DNA of 64,000 bases, taken from assembly GCF_014212135.1 (NCBI RefSeq), contig NZ_JACJVQ010000002.1, forward strand, positions 62,001 through 126,000. Reading direction: 5' to 3'. Position numbers and translations under genes: made by a program. Shown piece by piece: positions 52,048-60,745 of the stretch (positions are counted from its first letter, which is position 1; each line of letters opens with the position of its first letter). The notes beneath the pieces were generated by a model that did no database searches, was not told the origin of the DNA, and saw only the letters and a list, made by a program, of their open reading frames with translations. The stretch is from Cohnella thailandensis (GTDB lineage Bacteria > Bacillota > Bacilli > Paenibacillales > Paenibacillaceae).

Positions 52048-53103
52048 GTGAAGAACATCATCGTTCTAGGCGGAGGATACGGCGGCTTGACGGCCGTTCA
52101 AGATCTTCTGTCTAACATCCCTGCAGACGTCAAAGTCACCTTGGTGGATCGAATGCCCTTCGGCGCGCTCAAGACGGAGTATTACGCCTTGGCCGCCGGG
52201 ACCGTATCGGAATTGGACATTCGCGTATCCTACCCCTCCCATCCTCAGCTTCAGATCGTTTACGGCGAAGTCGTCGGAATCTCCTTCGAGAACAAATCCG
52301 TGCTTCTATTGAACAACGACCCGCTCTTCTACGATTCCCTTATTATCGCTCTCGGTTGCACGGATAACTATCATGGCATTCCCGGCGCCCCCGAATTTAC
52401 GGCCAGCGTTCAGTCGCTCTCTTCGACGCGCAGAACGTATCAGCAACTGAACGACGTTCGCCCCTACGGGCAAGTCACCATTATCGGCGGCGGTCTCAGC
52501 GGCGTCGAAGTGGCGTCCGAGCTGCGCGAGAGCCGTCCCGACCTGAACATTCGGATCCTGGACCGCAGCAGCCTCATGTCCGCGTTCCCGACGAAGCTGC
52601 AGAAGTTCGTCGCCGCCTGGTTCATGGAGCACCACGTCGAGCTGCGCTCCGGCATTCATACGGAACGAATCGAGCAAGGGGTCATTTACAACGGCAGCGA
52701 AGAGATTCTAACCGACGTGGCCGTCTGGACCGCCGGCATCCAGCCGGTGAAGCTCGTTCAGGATCTCGTTCTCCCGAAGGACAATCAGGGCCGTCTTATC
52801 GTAAACGAGTTCCATGAGCTTCCGGACGCTCCGGACGTCTTCGTCATCGGGGACTGCTCCAGCCAGCCGTTCTCCCCGAGCGGCCAGCTTGCGCAAGCTC
52901 AGGCGAGCCAAGTCGTACAGGTGCTGCAAGCCCGCTGGAGCAACAAAACCATTAAGCTGCCCCGCATCCATCTTAAGGGAACCGTCGGCTCGCTCGGCAA
53001 GAAGTCCGGATTCGCCGTCATGGGCAAGACGTCGCTCATGGGCCGGATTCCGCGCATGCTGAAGAGCGGCGTGCTGTGGAAGAGCCGCCGCCATTTCGGA
53101 TAA
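52048..53103 (+). CDS. yutJ: NADH dehydrogenase-like flavoprotein (YutJ)
   Basis: A 351-residue pyridine nucleotide-disulfide oxidoreductase family protein of the NDH-2 type. FAD motif IVLGGGYGGLTAV, NADH motif IIGGGLSGVEVASELRESRP, and DVFVIGDCSS. KTEYYALAAGT and LKGTVGSLGKKSGF, then PRMLKSGVLW, match B. subtilis YutJ along its length, whose role is not settled. Start: GTG, 10 bases after AAGGAG; an ATG 51 bases upstream with GGAAGG is an alternative. It follows mqnE in the same direction after a terminator. Confidence 0.9.
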   Translation: MKNIIVLGGGYGGLTAVQDLLSNIPADVKVTLVDRMPFGALKTEYYALAAGTVSELDIRVSYPSHPQLQIVYGEVVGISFENKSVLLLNNDPLFYDSLIIALGCTDNYHGIPGAPEFTASVQSLSSTRRTYQQLNDVRPYGQVTIIGGGLSGVEVASELRESRPDLNIRILDRSSLMSAFPTKLQKFVAAWFMEHHVELRSGIHTERIEQGVIYNGSEEILTDVAVWTAGIQPVKLVQDLVLPKDNQGRLIVNEFHELPDAPDVFVIGDCSSQPFSPSGQLAQAQASQVVQVLQARWSNKTIKLPRIHLKGTVGSLGKKSGFAVMGKTSLMGRIPRMLKSGVLWKSRRHFG

Positions 53104-53131
53104 TTCATTTATGCGATAACCAAGATAACCA

Positions 53132-53398
53132 TTACAAGTCGTCAAGGAGCTTGTCTAATGCGGATCGTTCCGCATCCTGCTCCTTCAGGGCGGCCATTAT
53201 CAAATCGTACAGCTTGTCTGCATCCTCCGCGACGACGCTCTCCCCGTTGACGAGGGCGTACGGCGAGAGGTAGCATTCGCCGCAGTTGCCTAGGCAGCCG
53301 TATTCGATGACTTCGATGTCATCCTCTTGCTCCAGCCGCTCCAGAACCTTATCCGTACCGTGATGCATGTTGCTTACGCAGAATTCCACGATGTTCAT
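53132..53398 (-). CDS. yuzB: YuzB family protein (DUF1450)
   Basis: An 88-residue protein. The N-terminal VEFCVSNMHHGTDKVLERLE and the EYGCLGNCGECYLSPYALVN core with cysteine motif CxxxCxxC match YuzB, a thioredoxin-fold (2Fe-2S ferredoxin-like) family of unknown function. It sits between yutJ and the NifU-domain gene, as in Bacillus. Confidence 0.88.
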   Translation of the reverse strand: MNIVEFCVSNMHHGTDKVLERLEQEDDIEVIEYGCLGNCGECYLSPYALVNGESVVAEDADKLYDLIMAALKEQDAERSALDKLLDDL

Positions 53399-53484
53399 GG
53401 GGAATCGTCCTTTCTTTTGCCGAACGTCCGTTTTAATTCGAACGAATGTGTACTATAATAGGGTTATGAAAGGAGGGGATGGCG

Positions 53485-53730
53485 ATGAGTGAAACCGCAC
53501 AAGACACGATGTATGATGAAGTGCTCGAAGTGCTCGACAAACTTCGTCCGTTCCTGCAGCGGGACGGCGGCGACGTTGAACTGGTCGACGTTGAAGACGG
53601 GATCGTTAAGCTGCGCTTGATGGGCGCTTGCGGAAGCTGCCCTAGCTCGACGATTACGCTCAAGGCCGGCATCGAACGCGCGCTGCTGGAAGAAGTAGAA
53701 GGTATCGAAGAAGTCGTGCAAGTATTCTAA
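53485..53730 (+). CDS. NifU C-terminal domain Fe-S scaffold (YutI/Nfu)
   Basis: An 81-residue Nfu protein: [20 protein letters not shown], then [19 protein letters not shown] with the CxxC that binds a 4Fe-4S cluster between two subunits. It delivers clusters to target proteins such as SdhB and MqnE. Start: the ATG after AAAGGAGGGG (7-base gap); an earlier ATG is too close. Confidence 0.93.
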   Translation: MSETAQDTMYDEVLEVLDKLRPFLQRDGGDVELVDVEDGIVKLRLMGACGSCPSSTITLKAGIERALLEEVEGIEEVVQVF

Positions 53731-53783
53731 TGCTTCACGATGGCTATACAATCGCGGCGCTTGCGCAAGCAGGCGATGCGGAG

Positions 53784-53823
53784 AGCCTTGCCGGCGGGAC
53801 ACCGTTCGGCAAGGCTTTTTTTC
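53784..53823 (+). terminator. Terminator of the Nfu gene
   Basis: AGCCTTGCCG and CGGCAAGGCT, followed by eight T residues; it reaches the stop of the convergent SDR gene. Confidence 0.9.
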
Positions 53824-54639
53824 TTACGGCCGCGAACCGCTCTTCTCCGCGCGCTGCCCGCCGGCCTGTCTGACGAGACTGACGATCGGATCGAACCCTC
53901 CCGAGATCTCGATCGCGTTGCCGGTCACGAAATCCGATTCCGGCAAGCAGAGGAAGCCGATCATGCGGGCCACGTCCTCCCCGGTTCCCGGTCTTCCTCG
54001 CAGGGATTCATCGTCCAGTATGCCCTGCACGTCCGCGATGCCCTTCTCCTTATATTCCCCGCGAATGTCTCCCGGGCAAATCATGTTAACCGTGATGCCG
54101 CTTCCCGCTTCCTCTTCCGCCAACGTCTTCGTGAACGAGACCAGACCCACCTTGGCGGCGGCATAGACCGCCCGATGCGGCCACGATCTCGTCTCCGCCG
54201 CGCGGCCGAATCCGAAGTGGATGATGCGGCCCCACTGCCTGGCCCTCATTCCCGGCAGCACGCGATGATCGAGCAGCATCGTGCCCACCAGGTTGCCGTT
54301 CATCAGGTAATGAATGTCGTTCACGCTATAGTCCGCGAACAACTTGCGTTCCCGAATGAACGGCCCCGCATTGTTTACGAGGATATCGACCCCGCCAAGC
54401 CGTGCTTCGGTCTCCTCGACAAGGCGCTCCGACTGCTCCGCGATCGCGATATCCCCTTGAATCGCAGCGGCGCGGCGCCCCATGCCTTGAATTTCCCGGA
54501 CGAGCTCTTCCGCTTCCGAGCGGCTTCTCACATAGTTAATGGCGACGTCGCAGCCGAGAGCGGCAAGCTCCAAGGCGGTTCTCCGCCCGAGTCCTTTCGC
54601 GCTGCCGGTAACGAGCGCCGTTCTTCCTTCCAGCCTCAT
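53824..54639 (-). CDS. Short-chain dehydrogenase/reductase
   Basis: A 271-residue classical SDR. Cofactor motif TGSAKGLGRR (TGxxxGxG), NNAG, and YAAAK. The serine expected 13 residues before the Tyr is not seen: the segment reads HFGFGRAAETRSWPHRAVYA, with Arg at that position. The protein may be a weak or altered enzyme. The C-terminal GNAIEISGGFDPI is normal. The start is MRLEGR with AAGGGG 11 bases before it. It is downstream of the HEPN-like gene by 35 bp. Confidence 0.85.
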   Translation of the reverse strand: MRLEGRTALVTGSAKGLGRRTALELAALGCDVAINYVRSRSEAEELVREIQGMGRRAAAIQGDIAIAEQSERLVEETEARLGGVDILVNNAGPFIRERKLFADYSVNDIHYLMNGNLVGTMLLDHRVLPGMRARQWGRIIHFGFGRAAETRSWPHRAVYAAAKVGLVSFTKTLAEEEAGSGITVNMICPGDIRGEYKEKGIADVQGILDDESLRGRPGTGEDVARMIGFLCLPESDFVTGNAIEISGGFDPIVSLVRQAGGQRAEKSGSRP

Positions 54640-54674
54640 GATCGGTTCGCCCCTTCTCCCAAGAGCATGTCCTG

Positions 54675-55385
54675 TCACGATCTTATGATCGAATGCGCGT
54701 ACCGGAACGAGAGGGCCAAGGATCCATGCACCATCTCCCAGCCTTCCTCCAGATCTCGCAGGTTTAGCGTAATATTCTCCAAATAAGGCTCCATGTTCTG
54801 TTTCTCGGAATGCAGGCTCTGGAACAAATCGTCCTGAAGCTCCGAGTTCATATGGTGAATCTCCAGATTGCGCCGCTTGCGCAGCCGGTTCATGGCTTCG
54901 CCGTGCTTCTCTTTAAGCTCGTTCAGCCGAACCGCCAGGTCGGCGTATTTATCCTTCTGCCTCATGGTACGAAGTACCGTGAAATAAGAAAAGTGGGCCT
55001 TCACCCGCTCGGTGCGCAAGCCAAGCAGATCGTTAAGCAGCGTACCGAGCTTATCGAGCAGGGAAAACACCCGAATAAAGGCATTCTTATCGAAGTATAC
55101 GTGCCGATAATAATCCTGCCGCTCCTCGGGGGACATCTCCTCCAGCGTGCTTCTCTTCACGAGATGGCCGAATCGCTTGGCCGCATGCAGGCTTTGCTCC
55201 AGTTCGTCCAGAGAGCGAAGCAATCCCTCCGCCCAGACCGCGTAAGTCCGGAACTTCACGACCCGTTCCCTGTCCGTCTGCTCATGCCCGCGAAGCTGCC
55301 TAATGAATTTCTCGATGGCTTGAACCGCTTGCAGCGGCGCCCCTTCCCATTGCCGGGGAGGCTCGCCGAATAACGATCGAAGCAT
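54675..55385 (-). CDS. HEPN-like protein (Cthe_2314-type)
   Basis: A 236-residue, almost entirely helical protein. R172-NLEI-H177 (RKRRNLEIHHMN) fits the HEPN RNase motif Rx4-6H, and the length and pattern recall the Cthe_2314 HEPN family. HEPN domains often act as RNases in toxin-antitoxin and defence systems, but a solitary chromosomal copy with no visible antitoxin may have another role. Its gene has no obvious partner other than the SDR downstream. Confidence 0.6.
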   Translation of the reverse strand: MLRSLFGEPPRQWEGAPLQAVQAIEKFIRQLRGHEQTDRERVVKFRTYAVWAEGLLRSLDELEQSLHAAKRFGHLVKRSTLEEMSPEERQDYYRHVYFDKNAFIRVFSLLDKLGTLLNDLLGLRTERVKAHFSYFTVLRTMRQKDKYADLAVRLNELKEKHGEAMNRLRKRRNLEIHHMNSELQDDLFQSLHSEKQNMEPYLENITLNLRDLEEGWEMVHGSLALSFRYAHSIIRS

Positions 55386-55500
55386 GCTACTCCTCCCGCC
55401 TAAAGATCCATTCTTTTATTGTAACTCACCGGGGACCGGGGCTCAACTCATCTTGCAAGCGCTTTTCCGCATGTTGCGACGATAGGCACCTGTCGAACGG

Positions 55501-55532
55501 CAAAGAGGCCACCCCTTCGGGGCAGCCTCTAC
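55501..55532 (-). terminator. Terminator of ctaA
   Basis: AGAGGC/GCCTCT outer and CCCC/GGGG inner stem, TTTG after it on the minus strand. Confidence 0.8.
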
Positions 55533-55549
55533 CTTCGGTTCCAAGACAT

Positions 55550-56506
55550 TTAGTTGGGATTAGACTGCCGCGCCAACTGGTAGGCTCGAATCATCAGCAA
55601 GCACAAGGAACTGAACAACGCCGTTATGATGATCGTATGCAGCAGGCTCGTGAATACGTAGACGTCCTCGTTGTCCAGAGTGGCCGTCAGCAGCCAGCCG
55701 CTCAGCACTTGCGACAGCACGAGCAGGAAGGAGACCAGCGAGATTCGACTCAATTCATGCGTTTGTCCCAACAGCTTGCGTACGAAGAAAAACAGCCAGA
55801 GAATGAAGAAGAACAGCAGCACGCCCGCGACCCGGTGGATAAACACAATGCCCGTCGCCCCGTTGATCTCGGGAACGAACTCTCCGTTGCAGAGCGGCCA
55901 GCCGATACAGCCCCCCGCCGAATCCGTATGGCGAACGTAAGCGCCGAGGTAAACGACTCCGTAGCAATAGACGATGACGGCCACGGCAGCGCGGAAGATC
56001 GAGACCGGCACTTGCGCCAGCGCGGACGATGGCTTCTTCGCGGTCTGTCCGGTTGCGAGCTCCTTCTCCCTTCGGCGCGCCCATGAGGTCAGAAGCCAGG
56101 TGAAGGTGAACGCGATCATCGAGATCCCGAAGTGAATGGCGAGCACCGCGTCCGACGTCGGCCAGATAACGGCCATCATGCCGAGAATCGCTTGGGCGAT
56201 CGTGAACAGAAGAGCTCCGCCGGAGTAGATCAACGCCTCGTTGTCGGCAGGCTTGGGATTTAACTTGAACGTAGCAATGAAGGTAATGAGAACCAGAATG
56301 CCTTCCAGTCCGCTGACCGCGCGGTGCGTATATTCAACCATGGATTCTAGCGTATAAGCGGGAATGAACTTCCCGTGGCACAGAGGCCAGTCGGTTCCGC
56401 ATCCGCGGCCCGAATCCGTATTGGTTACGATGACACCGGCAATAAGAACAAGAAACATGCCGATGCAGCTCCATAAGGCCAGCAATCGATATCTTTTATA
56501 AGTCAT
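55550..56506 (-). CDS. ctaA: Heme A synthase (CtaA/COX15)
   Basis: A 318-residue membrane protein with eight helices in two homologous halves. It oxidises the methyl group of heme o to heme a. Heme-ligand histidines lie in EYTHRAVSG, AIHFGISM, FIHRVAGV and SLLHTIIIT. The extracellular Cys pairs are GCGTDWPLCHGKF and GGCIGWPLCNGEF. It supplies the caa3/aa3 oxidase; the ctaB and cox genes are not here. Monocistronic. Confidence 0.95.
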   Translation of the reverse strand: MTYKRYRLLALWSCIGMFLVLIAGVIVTNTDSGRGCGTDWPLCHGKFIPAYTLESMVEYTHRAVSGLEGILVLITFIATFKLNPKPADNEALIYSGGALLFTIAQAILGMMAVIWPTSDAVLAIHFGISMIAFTFTWLLTSWARRREKELATGQTAKKPSSALAQVPVSIFRAAVAVIVYCYGVVYLGAYVRHTDSAGGCIGWPLCNGEFVPEINGATGIVFIHRVAGVLLFFFILWLFFFVRKLLGQTHELSRISLVSFLLVLSQVLSGWLLTATLDNEDVYVFTSLLHTIIITALFSSLCLLMIRAYQLARQSNPN

Positions 56507-56753
56507 GCCTATCCCCGATTCCTATGTGAAAGTAAGCTCAAGACGGCCAATTTCATTATAACCAACCCCTCCTAACAAAACCATGTTCAAAGTGTGACGG
56601 TTTGGATGGCGGTTTGGCAAACGGAATTCGACCGGCTCTGCACTCGTTTCGAAACGGATAGGCAAGGCGCTTGTGCCGTCATTCTCTCCTTGATACAATT
56701 AAGCATAAACAAACGGGAATACTTTGATTTTAATACGGATTGGAGGCTTGAAC

Positions 56754-57143
56754 ATGTTCCAATTTCGACAATCGACCTATCGCTGTACCTCCGAAATCGC
56801 GATCGAGCTCATTAGCGGCAAGTGGAAGGCTCTTATCCTGAACTACTTGGACAACCATATTTTCCGATTCAATGAACTTCAACGGCTGATGCCCGGAACG
56901 ACCCAGAAGATGTTGACGGCGCAGCTGAGGGATTTGGAGAAAGACGGACTCATTACGCGCAAGGTTTATCCGGTATCGCCTCCGAAAGTCGAATATCAGC
57001 TCTCGGACCTCGGTCGCTCGTTGGTGCCGATTCTAAATACGCTAAGCGATTACGGCGCCAAATATATCGAAGCGATGGAAGGCGAACGCAGCTTGGAAAG
57101 GGCGAATGGATCCGGCACTCCTCCTGCCGCTTCGGACTCTTAA
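56754..57143 (+). CDS. HxlR-family transcriptional regulator
   Basis: A 129-residue HxlR (DUF24) winged-helix protein. The pattern IELISGKWKALILNYL, the FRFNELQRLMPGTTQKMLTA recognition helix and YPVSPPKVEYQLSDLGRSLV wing are clear. A single Cys near residue 11 (YRCTSEIAI) sits where thiol-based sensors such as HypR and YodB have theirs. TGGAGG precedes the ATG. The target is unknown. It overlaps the convergent gene by 4 bp. Confidence 0.93.
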   Translation: MFQFRQSTYRCTSEIAIELISGKWKALILNYLDNHIFRFNELQRLMPGTTQKMLTAQLRDLEKDGLITRKVYPVSPPKVEYQLSDLGRSLVPILNTLSDYGAKYIEAMEGERSLERANGSGTPPAASDS

Positions 57144-58453
57144 TCAATCAAGAATGTCGAGCCGAAGCCTTTGCCGATCCCTTCTATCGACTTCCTTCCC
57201 TCCCCTTCGCGCAGCAGAATCACGTTCTCCGGATAGAGCTTGCCGAGAAGCGCCCAACAAATCGAGGAGTCTCCTCCTGTCGGGATTAGGTGCGTCCCTT
57301 CCTCCGCCGTAACGAGCCCCGGAAGCCCGAGTATCGTTATGGCATCATGCACGTGCCAATCCGCCCGTGCTCCCCTGCCGTCCGCTTGTTCCGGTTTCGC
57401 CTCGATCGCTTCATACGAATATCGATATCCTCTCGAAATCTGTCCCAGATCGATGTCAAACTCCTGCGAGCCAAGTCGAATCCGGAAGTGGACGTATATT
57501 CGTCCAGCCTCTTCGGAAGCCACGAACCCATCCGTTGCCGCCGGCGTTCTCGGCTCCGACTTCCCGTTGCCGGAGCCAGGCGCGCCCGGCCCGATCGCGC
57601 TTCTCGGCGCGGAATAGTAATCCGTCTCCGAATAGGCGATAACGGCCGGCTCATCGCTAGAGGAGAAACCGCTAAGGATCGTTCCCGGAGCATGCCATCG
57701 CAGCAAGTATCTAGACGGCAACGAAGACTCTCCGATCCCCGAAGGCAGAACGATTCCAAGGCGGTATCGGAAGCCGTATCCCTCTCCCGGCAGCTGCGGA
57801 CTGAGCACGGCTTGGGCGTACCTAACGATTGACCGGTGAGGGATCTGCTTGATCATTAGTTCGGAGAGGAACTGCTCTCTCGCCGGCTCGACATGACGAA
57901 GCCCTAAACGAGCTCGATGCTCCGGAATCTCAATGCGCACTTCCTCCCAATTGTCGAACGGAAGCAGGATATCCCGAAGCAGGATCAATTGATGAACGTA
58001 TTCATTGAACAACTGCATGACGACAGGTCCGCCGCTCGGCCCGGTAAGCAATGCGGCCGCTTGGGGAGTCCATAGATGCGAATCGCAACGGCTGCGAAAC
58101 ATTAAGCCGCTTAGCTTGTAAGCTCCATAACGCTTTAACGCGGTCTTACTCTCGCGATGCTCGCGGGCCAGCCGCGCGATGGCTTCCCCGATCCTGACCG
58201 CCTGCGCGGCAAGCTCTCTGCGGGCATGGTCTTGGAACCGCAGCGTTCCAAGAGGAAGGACCGCTTCGCGGCCTTCGACCGCAAGGCTGGCTTGAACATT
58301 ATCTAGAAGCGAGCAAGCATCCGCGGCATCCCCCAGATGAACCTCAATGGCTGCCAGAAGCGTCCCCACTTCGCGAACGACCTCGCGGGCCGTATAAGCC
58401 CCGGGCTGCAAATCCCACTCCCACGTCGATGATTGCTGTTGACTATTCGGCAT
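57140..58453 (-). CDS. Hypothetical protein, 437 residues
   Basis: I do not recognise this protein. It is soluble, with a helical first third (REVVREVGTLLAAIEVHLGD, LAAQAVRIGEAIARLAREHR) and a beta-rich remainder. It has a Gly/Ser-rich stretch of about 30 residues near 300 (SAIGPGAPGSGNGKSEPRTP). The C-terminal GGDSSICWALLGKLYPENVI could be a nucleotide-handling loop, but this is only a guess. It is a lone gene, convergent and overlapping with HxlR by 4 bp. GC is like its neighbours. Confidence 0.7.
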   Translation of the reverse strand: MPNSQQQSSTWEWDLQPGAYTAREVVREVGTLLAAIEVHLGDAADACSLLDNVQASLAVEGREAVLPLGTLRFQDHARRELAAQAVRIGEAIARLAREHRESKTALKRYGAYKLSGLMFRSRCDSHLWTPQAAALLTGPSGGPVVMQLFNEYVHQLILLRDILLPFDNWEEVRIEIPEHRARLGLRHVEPAREQFLSELMIKQIPHRSIVRYAQAVLSPQLPGEGYGFRYRLGIVLPSGIGESSLPSRYLLRWHAPGTILSGFSSSDEPAVIAYSETDYYSAPRSAIGPGAPGSGNGKSEPRTPAATDGFVASEEAGRIYVHFRIRLGSQEFDIDLGQISRGYRYSYEAIEAKPEQADGRGARADWHVHDAITILGLPGLVTAEEGTHLIPTGGDSSICWALLGKLYPENVILLREGEGRKSIEGIGKGFGSTFLID

Positions 58454-58571
58454 CTCGCACCTCTTTTCTTTTTACCAAGAATAGCAATGCGCTCCGGGTT
58501 TGAACAGTACGCACTTTCCGGTCAGGAGGTTCCCGTTCGGTGCCTGAGTATCCATTCGGTAAGCAGAAACG

Positions 58572-58606
58572 ACAAAAAGGCCGCCCATAAGCTATGGGAC
58601 AGCCTC
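58572..58606 (-). terminator. Terminator of the thioredoxin-like gene
   Basis: AGGC/GCCT outer and CCCATA/TATGGG inner stems, then TTTTTG on the minus strand. Confidence 0.85.
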
Positions 58607-58628
58607 TCCGCTAAAAACCGTTATTCGA

Positions 58629-58982
58629 TTATTGCGCCGAAGAAGGCAAAGCGTTCGACACTTCCAGCGCGCGATCGAGGAACTGCTCGATCTCCTCGCG
58701 GGATTTGCGCAGCTTGTTCACGAATCGTACGAGCTCCTTGCCGTCCCGGAAAGCGATAAAGCTCGGGATGCCCAGGATGTTGAGCTCGCTGCATAGATCC
58801 GCCAGATCGTCCCGGTCGACCTCGATGAACGCAATGCGACCTTCGTATTTCTTTTCCACGTCCGGCATGAACGGCTCGATAAAATGGCAATCCTTGCACC
58901 ATGTCGTCTTGAACACGGCGACCGTAAGCTCGGACTTGCCCGTCTGCTCGCGGAACGCCGCGTCTTCCGTAATTTTGCGCAT
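58629..58982 (-). CDS. Thioredoxin-family protein
   Basis: A 117-residue thioredoxin-fold protein. The active site is WCKDC (C29, C32), not the WCGPC of thioredoxin, which changes its redox potential. The cis-proline is in LGIPSFIAF. EIEQFLDRALEVSNA is the C-terminal helix. It is related to small YusE/YtpP-like proteins. The partner is unknown. GGGGAGG lies 7 bases before the ATG. It follows the lipoprotein gene in the same direction by 60 bp. Confidence 0.88.
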   Translation of the reverse strand: MRKITEDAAFREQTGKSELTVAVFKTTWCKDCHFIEPFMPDVEKKYEGRIAFIEVDRDDLADLCSELNILGIPSFIAFRDGKELVRFVNKLRKSREEIEQFLDRALEVSNALPSSAQ

Positions 58983-59042
58983 TCGGATTCCTCCCCAGAA
59001 CCTGTCGTTGTTAACGAACATTATACGACTTCGAATGCGGCC

Positions 59043-60653
59043 TTACAAATCCCTCTCGATCAGCAGGCCGCCATTCTCGTCGCCCGGTACCAGGGAATAA
59101 CCGGCGCCTAGCAGGTCCAACAGATCGTCCGCGTAGGCATAAGCGACTCCGTCGATCGCAACGACGGGATGGTTCCACGTCTGCTCGGCTCCGTTCACCT
59201 TGATCTTGTCGCTGCCTACGGTCAGCGCGGCCTCCTGATAAGTAGCTTCGTCGTAGAAGCTCAGCTTCCCTCCTTGATAAACGACGTTATCCTCGAAGCC
59301 CTCCAGGGTCTGGCGAACCGGCAGCAGGATCTCGCCGCTCTCGGCGACATAATACGGCGCTTCCCAAGCCCACACCTCTCTTGGATAAAGAATAAAGCTC
59401 GTATCGTCGATCTCGAAGTCGTTCTTCAGAAGGTCGTAGATCAGCGAATCGTTCTCGAACAACCTCAATCCGCCGATAGTCGACAAGCTCTCCATGTCTT
59501 CGAGTCCCAGCGCGCGAAGCGGCTTCGCCACGTTCGGGATCGGCTCGGCGTTCTCCTCCAGCCAGTTCTCCTGCTCGAAGCGAAGAGTAAAGCCCTCCAG
59601 CGGGATAAACGCGTAGTCCTCCTCCATCTCAGGGAGATCAACCTTAAGCTCGGCCGCAAGCTTGCGAATATTCAAGCCGGAATCGACGTATAGGTCCGTT
59701 AGGAGAGTCGTGTTCTCGTTAAACGCTTCGTTCCACTCTTCTCCCGCCTCTTCCTTGCTCGCATCGAACTCCTCGCGCAATTGCTTGAAGGCGTCGAGGG
59801 CTTCCCGGACCGTCTCCTCGATCTCCTCCTTGGCAGGCAACGTTTCGTCGTCCACTTCAAGAACGGTTTTCAGCTCTTGGGGGAGGTCCTCGATCCACTG
59901 CGTCACGTCGTTCAGCATCTTTCTCAGCCCCTCCTCGTCCTTCGACAAGGCGTCAAGGTAGGCCGGAATCAGCTCGCCAAGCTGCTTGCCGTTCAGCTCG
60001 GCATGTACATGGGTGACGTTCGTCTTCGTCCCATGAATATCGACGCTGGAGAGCTTCGCCTCAATGGATGGCGGATTCGGAAGATGACCAATGAAGTAAG
60101 AAGCGACCGTACGGACAAGCGCCTCTCCCTCTTCCGTGTTCTGCAAGCCGAACCATGGCGATCCGCCGGCAAGGCCGCCATCGATCGGGAGCACCCCGCC
60201 TATGTCAATGACAAGCGGCCGTTTCGCGCCCTCCACCTCGAGCAGAAGGCTCGACTCGTCCACGTGCAGGCGGAACGGGATATCCCCCTTGCCGAACGTC
60301 AGCGCGCCGCTCGCCAGAACGCGCCCATTCTCGTCCGTCCTTATTTCATTAAGCTTAAAGCTCACCGAAGTCAGCCAATCCAGCAGCTTCTTCTGCCGGG
60401 CAATATACGCTTCGTCCTCGCCTTCCAGCTCCGCTTCCTGCAAATCCGCTTCCAACAGCTCTTCGTTCCAATCCAGCTCGAACCCGATCGTCGCGGACGT
60501 CACCCGCTCGGGCTCGACGGAGACCGATTCCGCCGCCTTATCCACGAGCACCTTGTTCAAATCCAGTCCGCCTACCGATTCGCAACCCGCCGGCACGGCG
60601 GCCAGCAGAACGGCCATCGAAGGAACGATCCACCTTTTTAACGCTTTGCCCAC
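59043..60653 (-). CDS. Lipoprotein with copper amine oxidase N-terminal-like domain
   Basis: A 536-residue secreted lipoprotein. GTG start after GGGGAG; signal segment WIVPSMAVLLAAVPAGC with lipobox PAGC. The middle (about 60-340) has a mixed fold and an acidic helix-rich stretch (KEEIEETVREALDAFKQLRE). The last ~120 residues resemble the stalk domain of copper amine oxidase N-terminal-like proteins (ILLPVRQTLEGFEDNVVYQG, VVAIDGVAYAYADDLLDLLG). Such domains are wall-associated in Paenibacillus; the function is unknown. Confidence 0.75.
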   Translation of the reverse strand: MGKALKRWIVPSMAVLLAAVPAGCESVGGLDLNKVLVDKAAESVSVEPERVTSATIGFELDWNEELLEADLQEAELEGEDEAYIARQKKLLDWLTSVSFKLNEIRTDENGRVLASGALTFGKGDIPFRLHVDESSLLLEVEGAKRPLVIDIGGVLPIDGGLAGGSPWFGLQNTEEGEALVRTVASYFIGHLPNPPSIEAKLSSVDIHGTKTNVTHVHAELNGKQLGELIPAYLDALSKDEEGLRKMLNDVTQWIEDLPQELKTVLEVDDETLPAKEEIEETVREALDAFKQLREEFDASKEEAGEEWNEAFNENTTLLTDLYVDSGLNIRKLAAELKVDLPEMEEDYAFIPLEGFTLRFEQENWLEENAEPIPNVAKPLRALGLEDMESLSTIGGLRLFENDSLIYDLLKNDFEIDDTSFILYPREVWAWEAPYYVAESGEILLPVRQTLEGFEDNVVYQGGKLSFYDEATYQEAALTVGSDKIKVNGAEQTWNHPVVAIDGVAYAYADDLLDLLGAGYSLVPGDENGGLLIERDL

Positions 60654-60745
60654 TATTGTCTCCCCATTCCATCTTCGTATTATCGACCTCATGGTGCGGT
60701 CAGCGAACGAATTCGCGCGATTCCTATTCGGCGGAGGAGGTCCTG

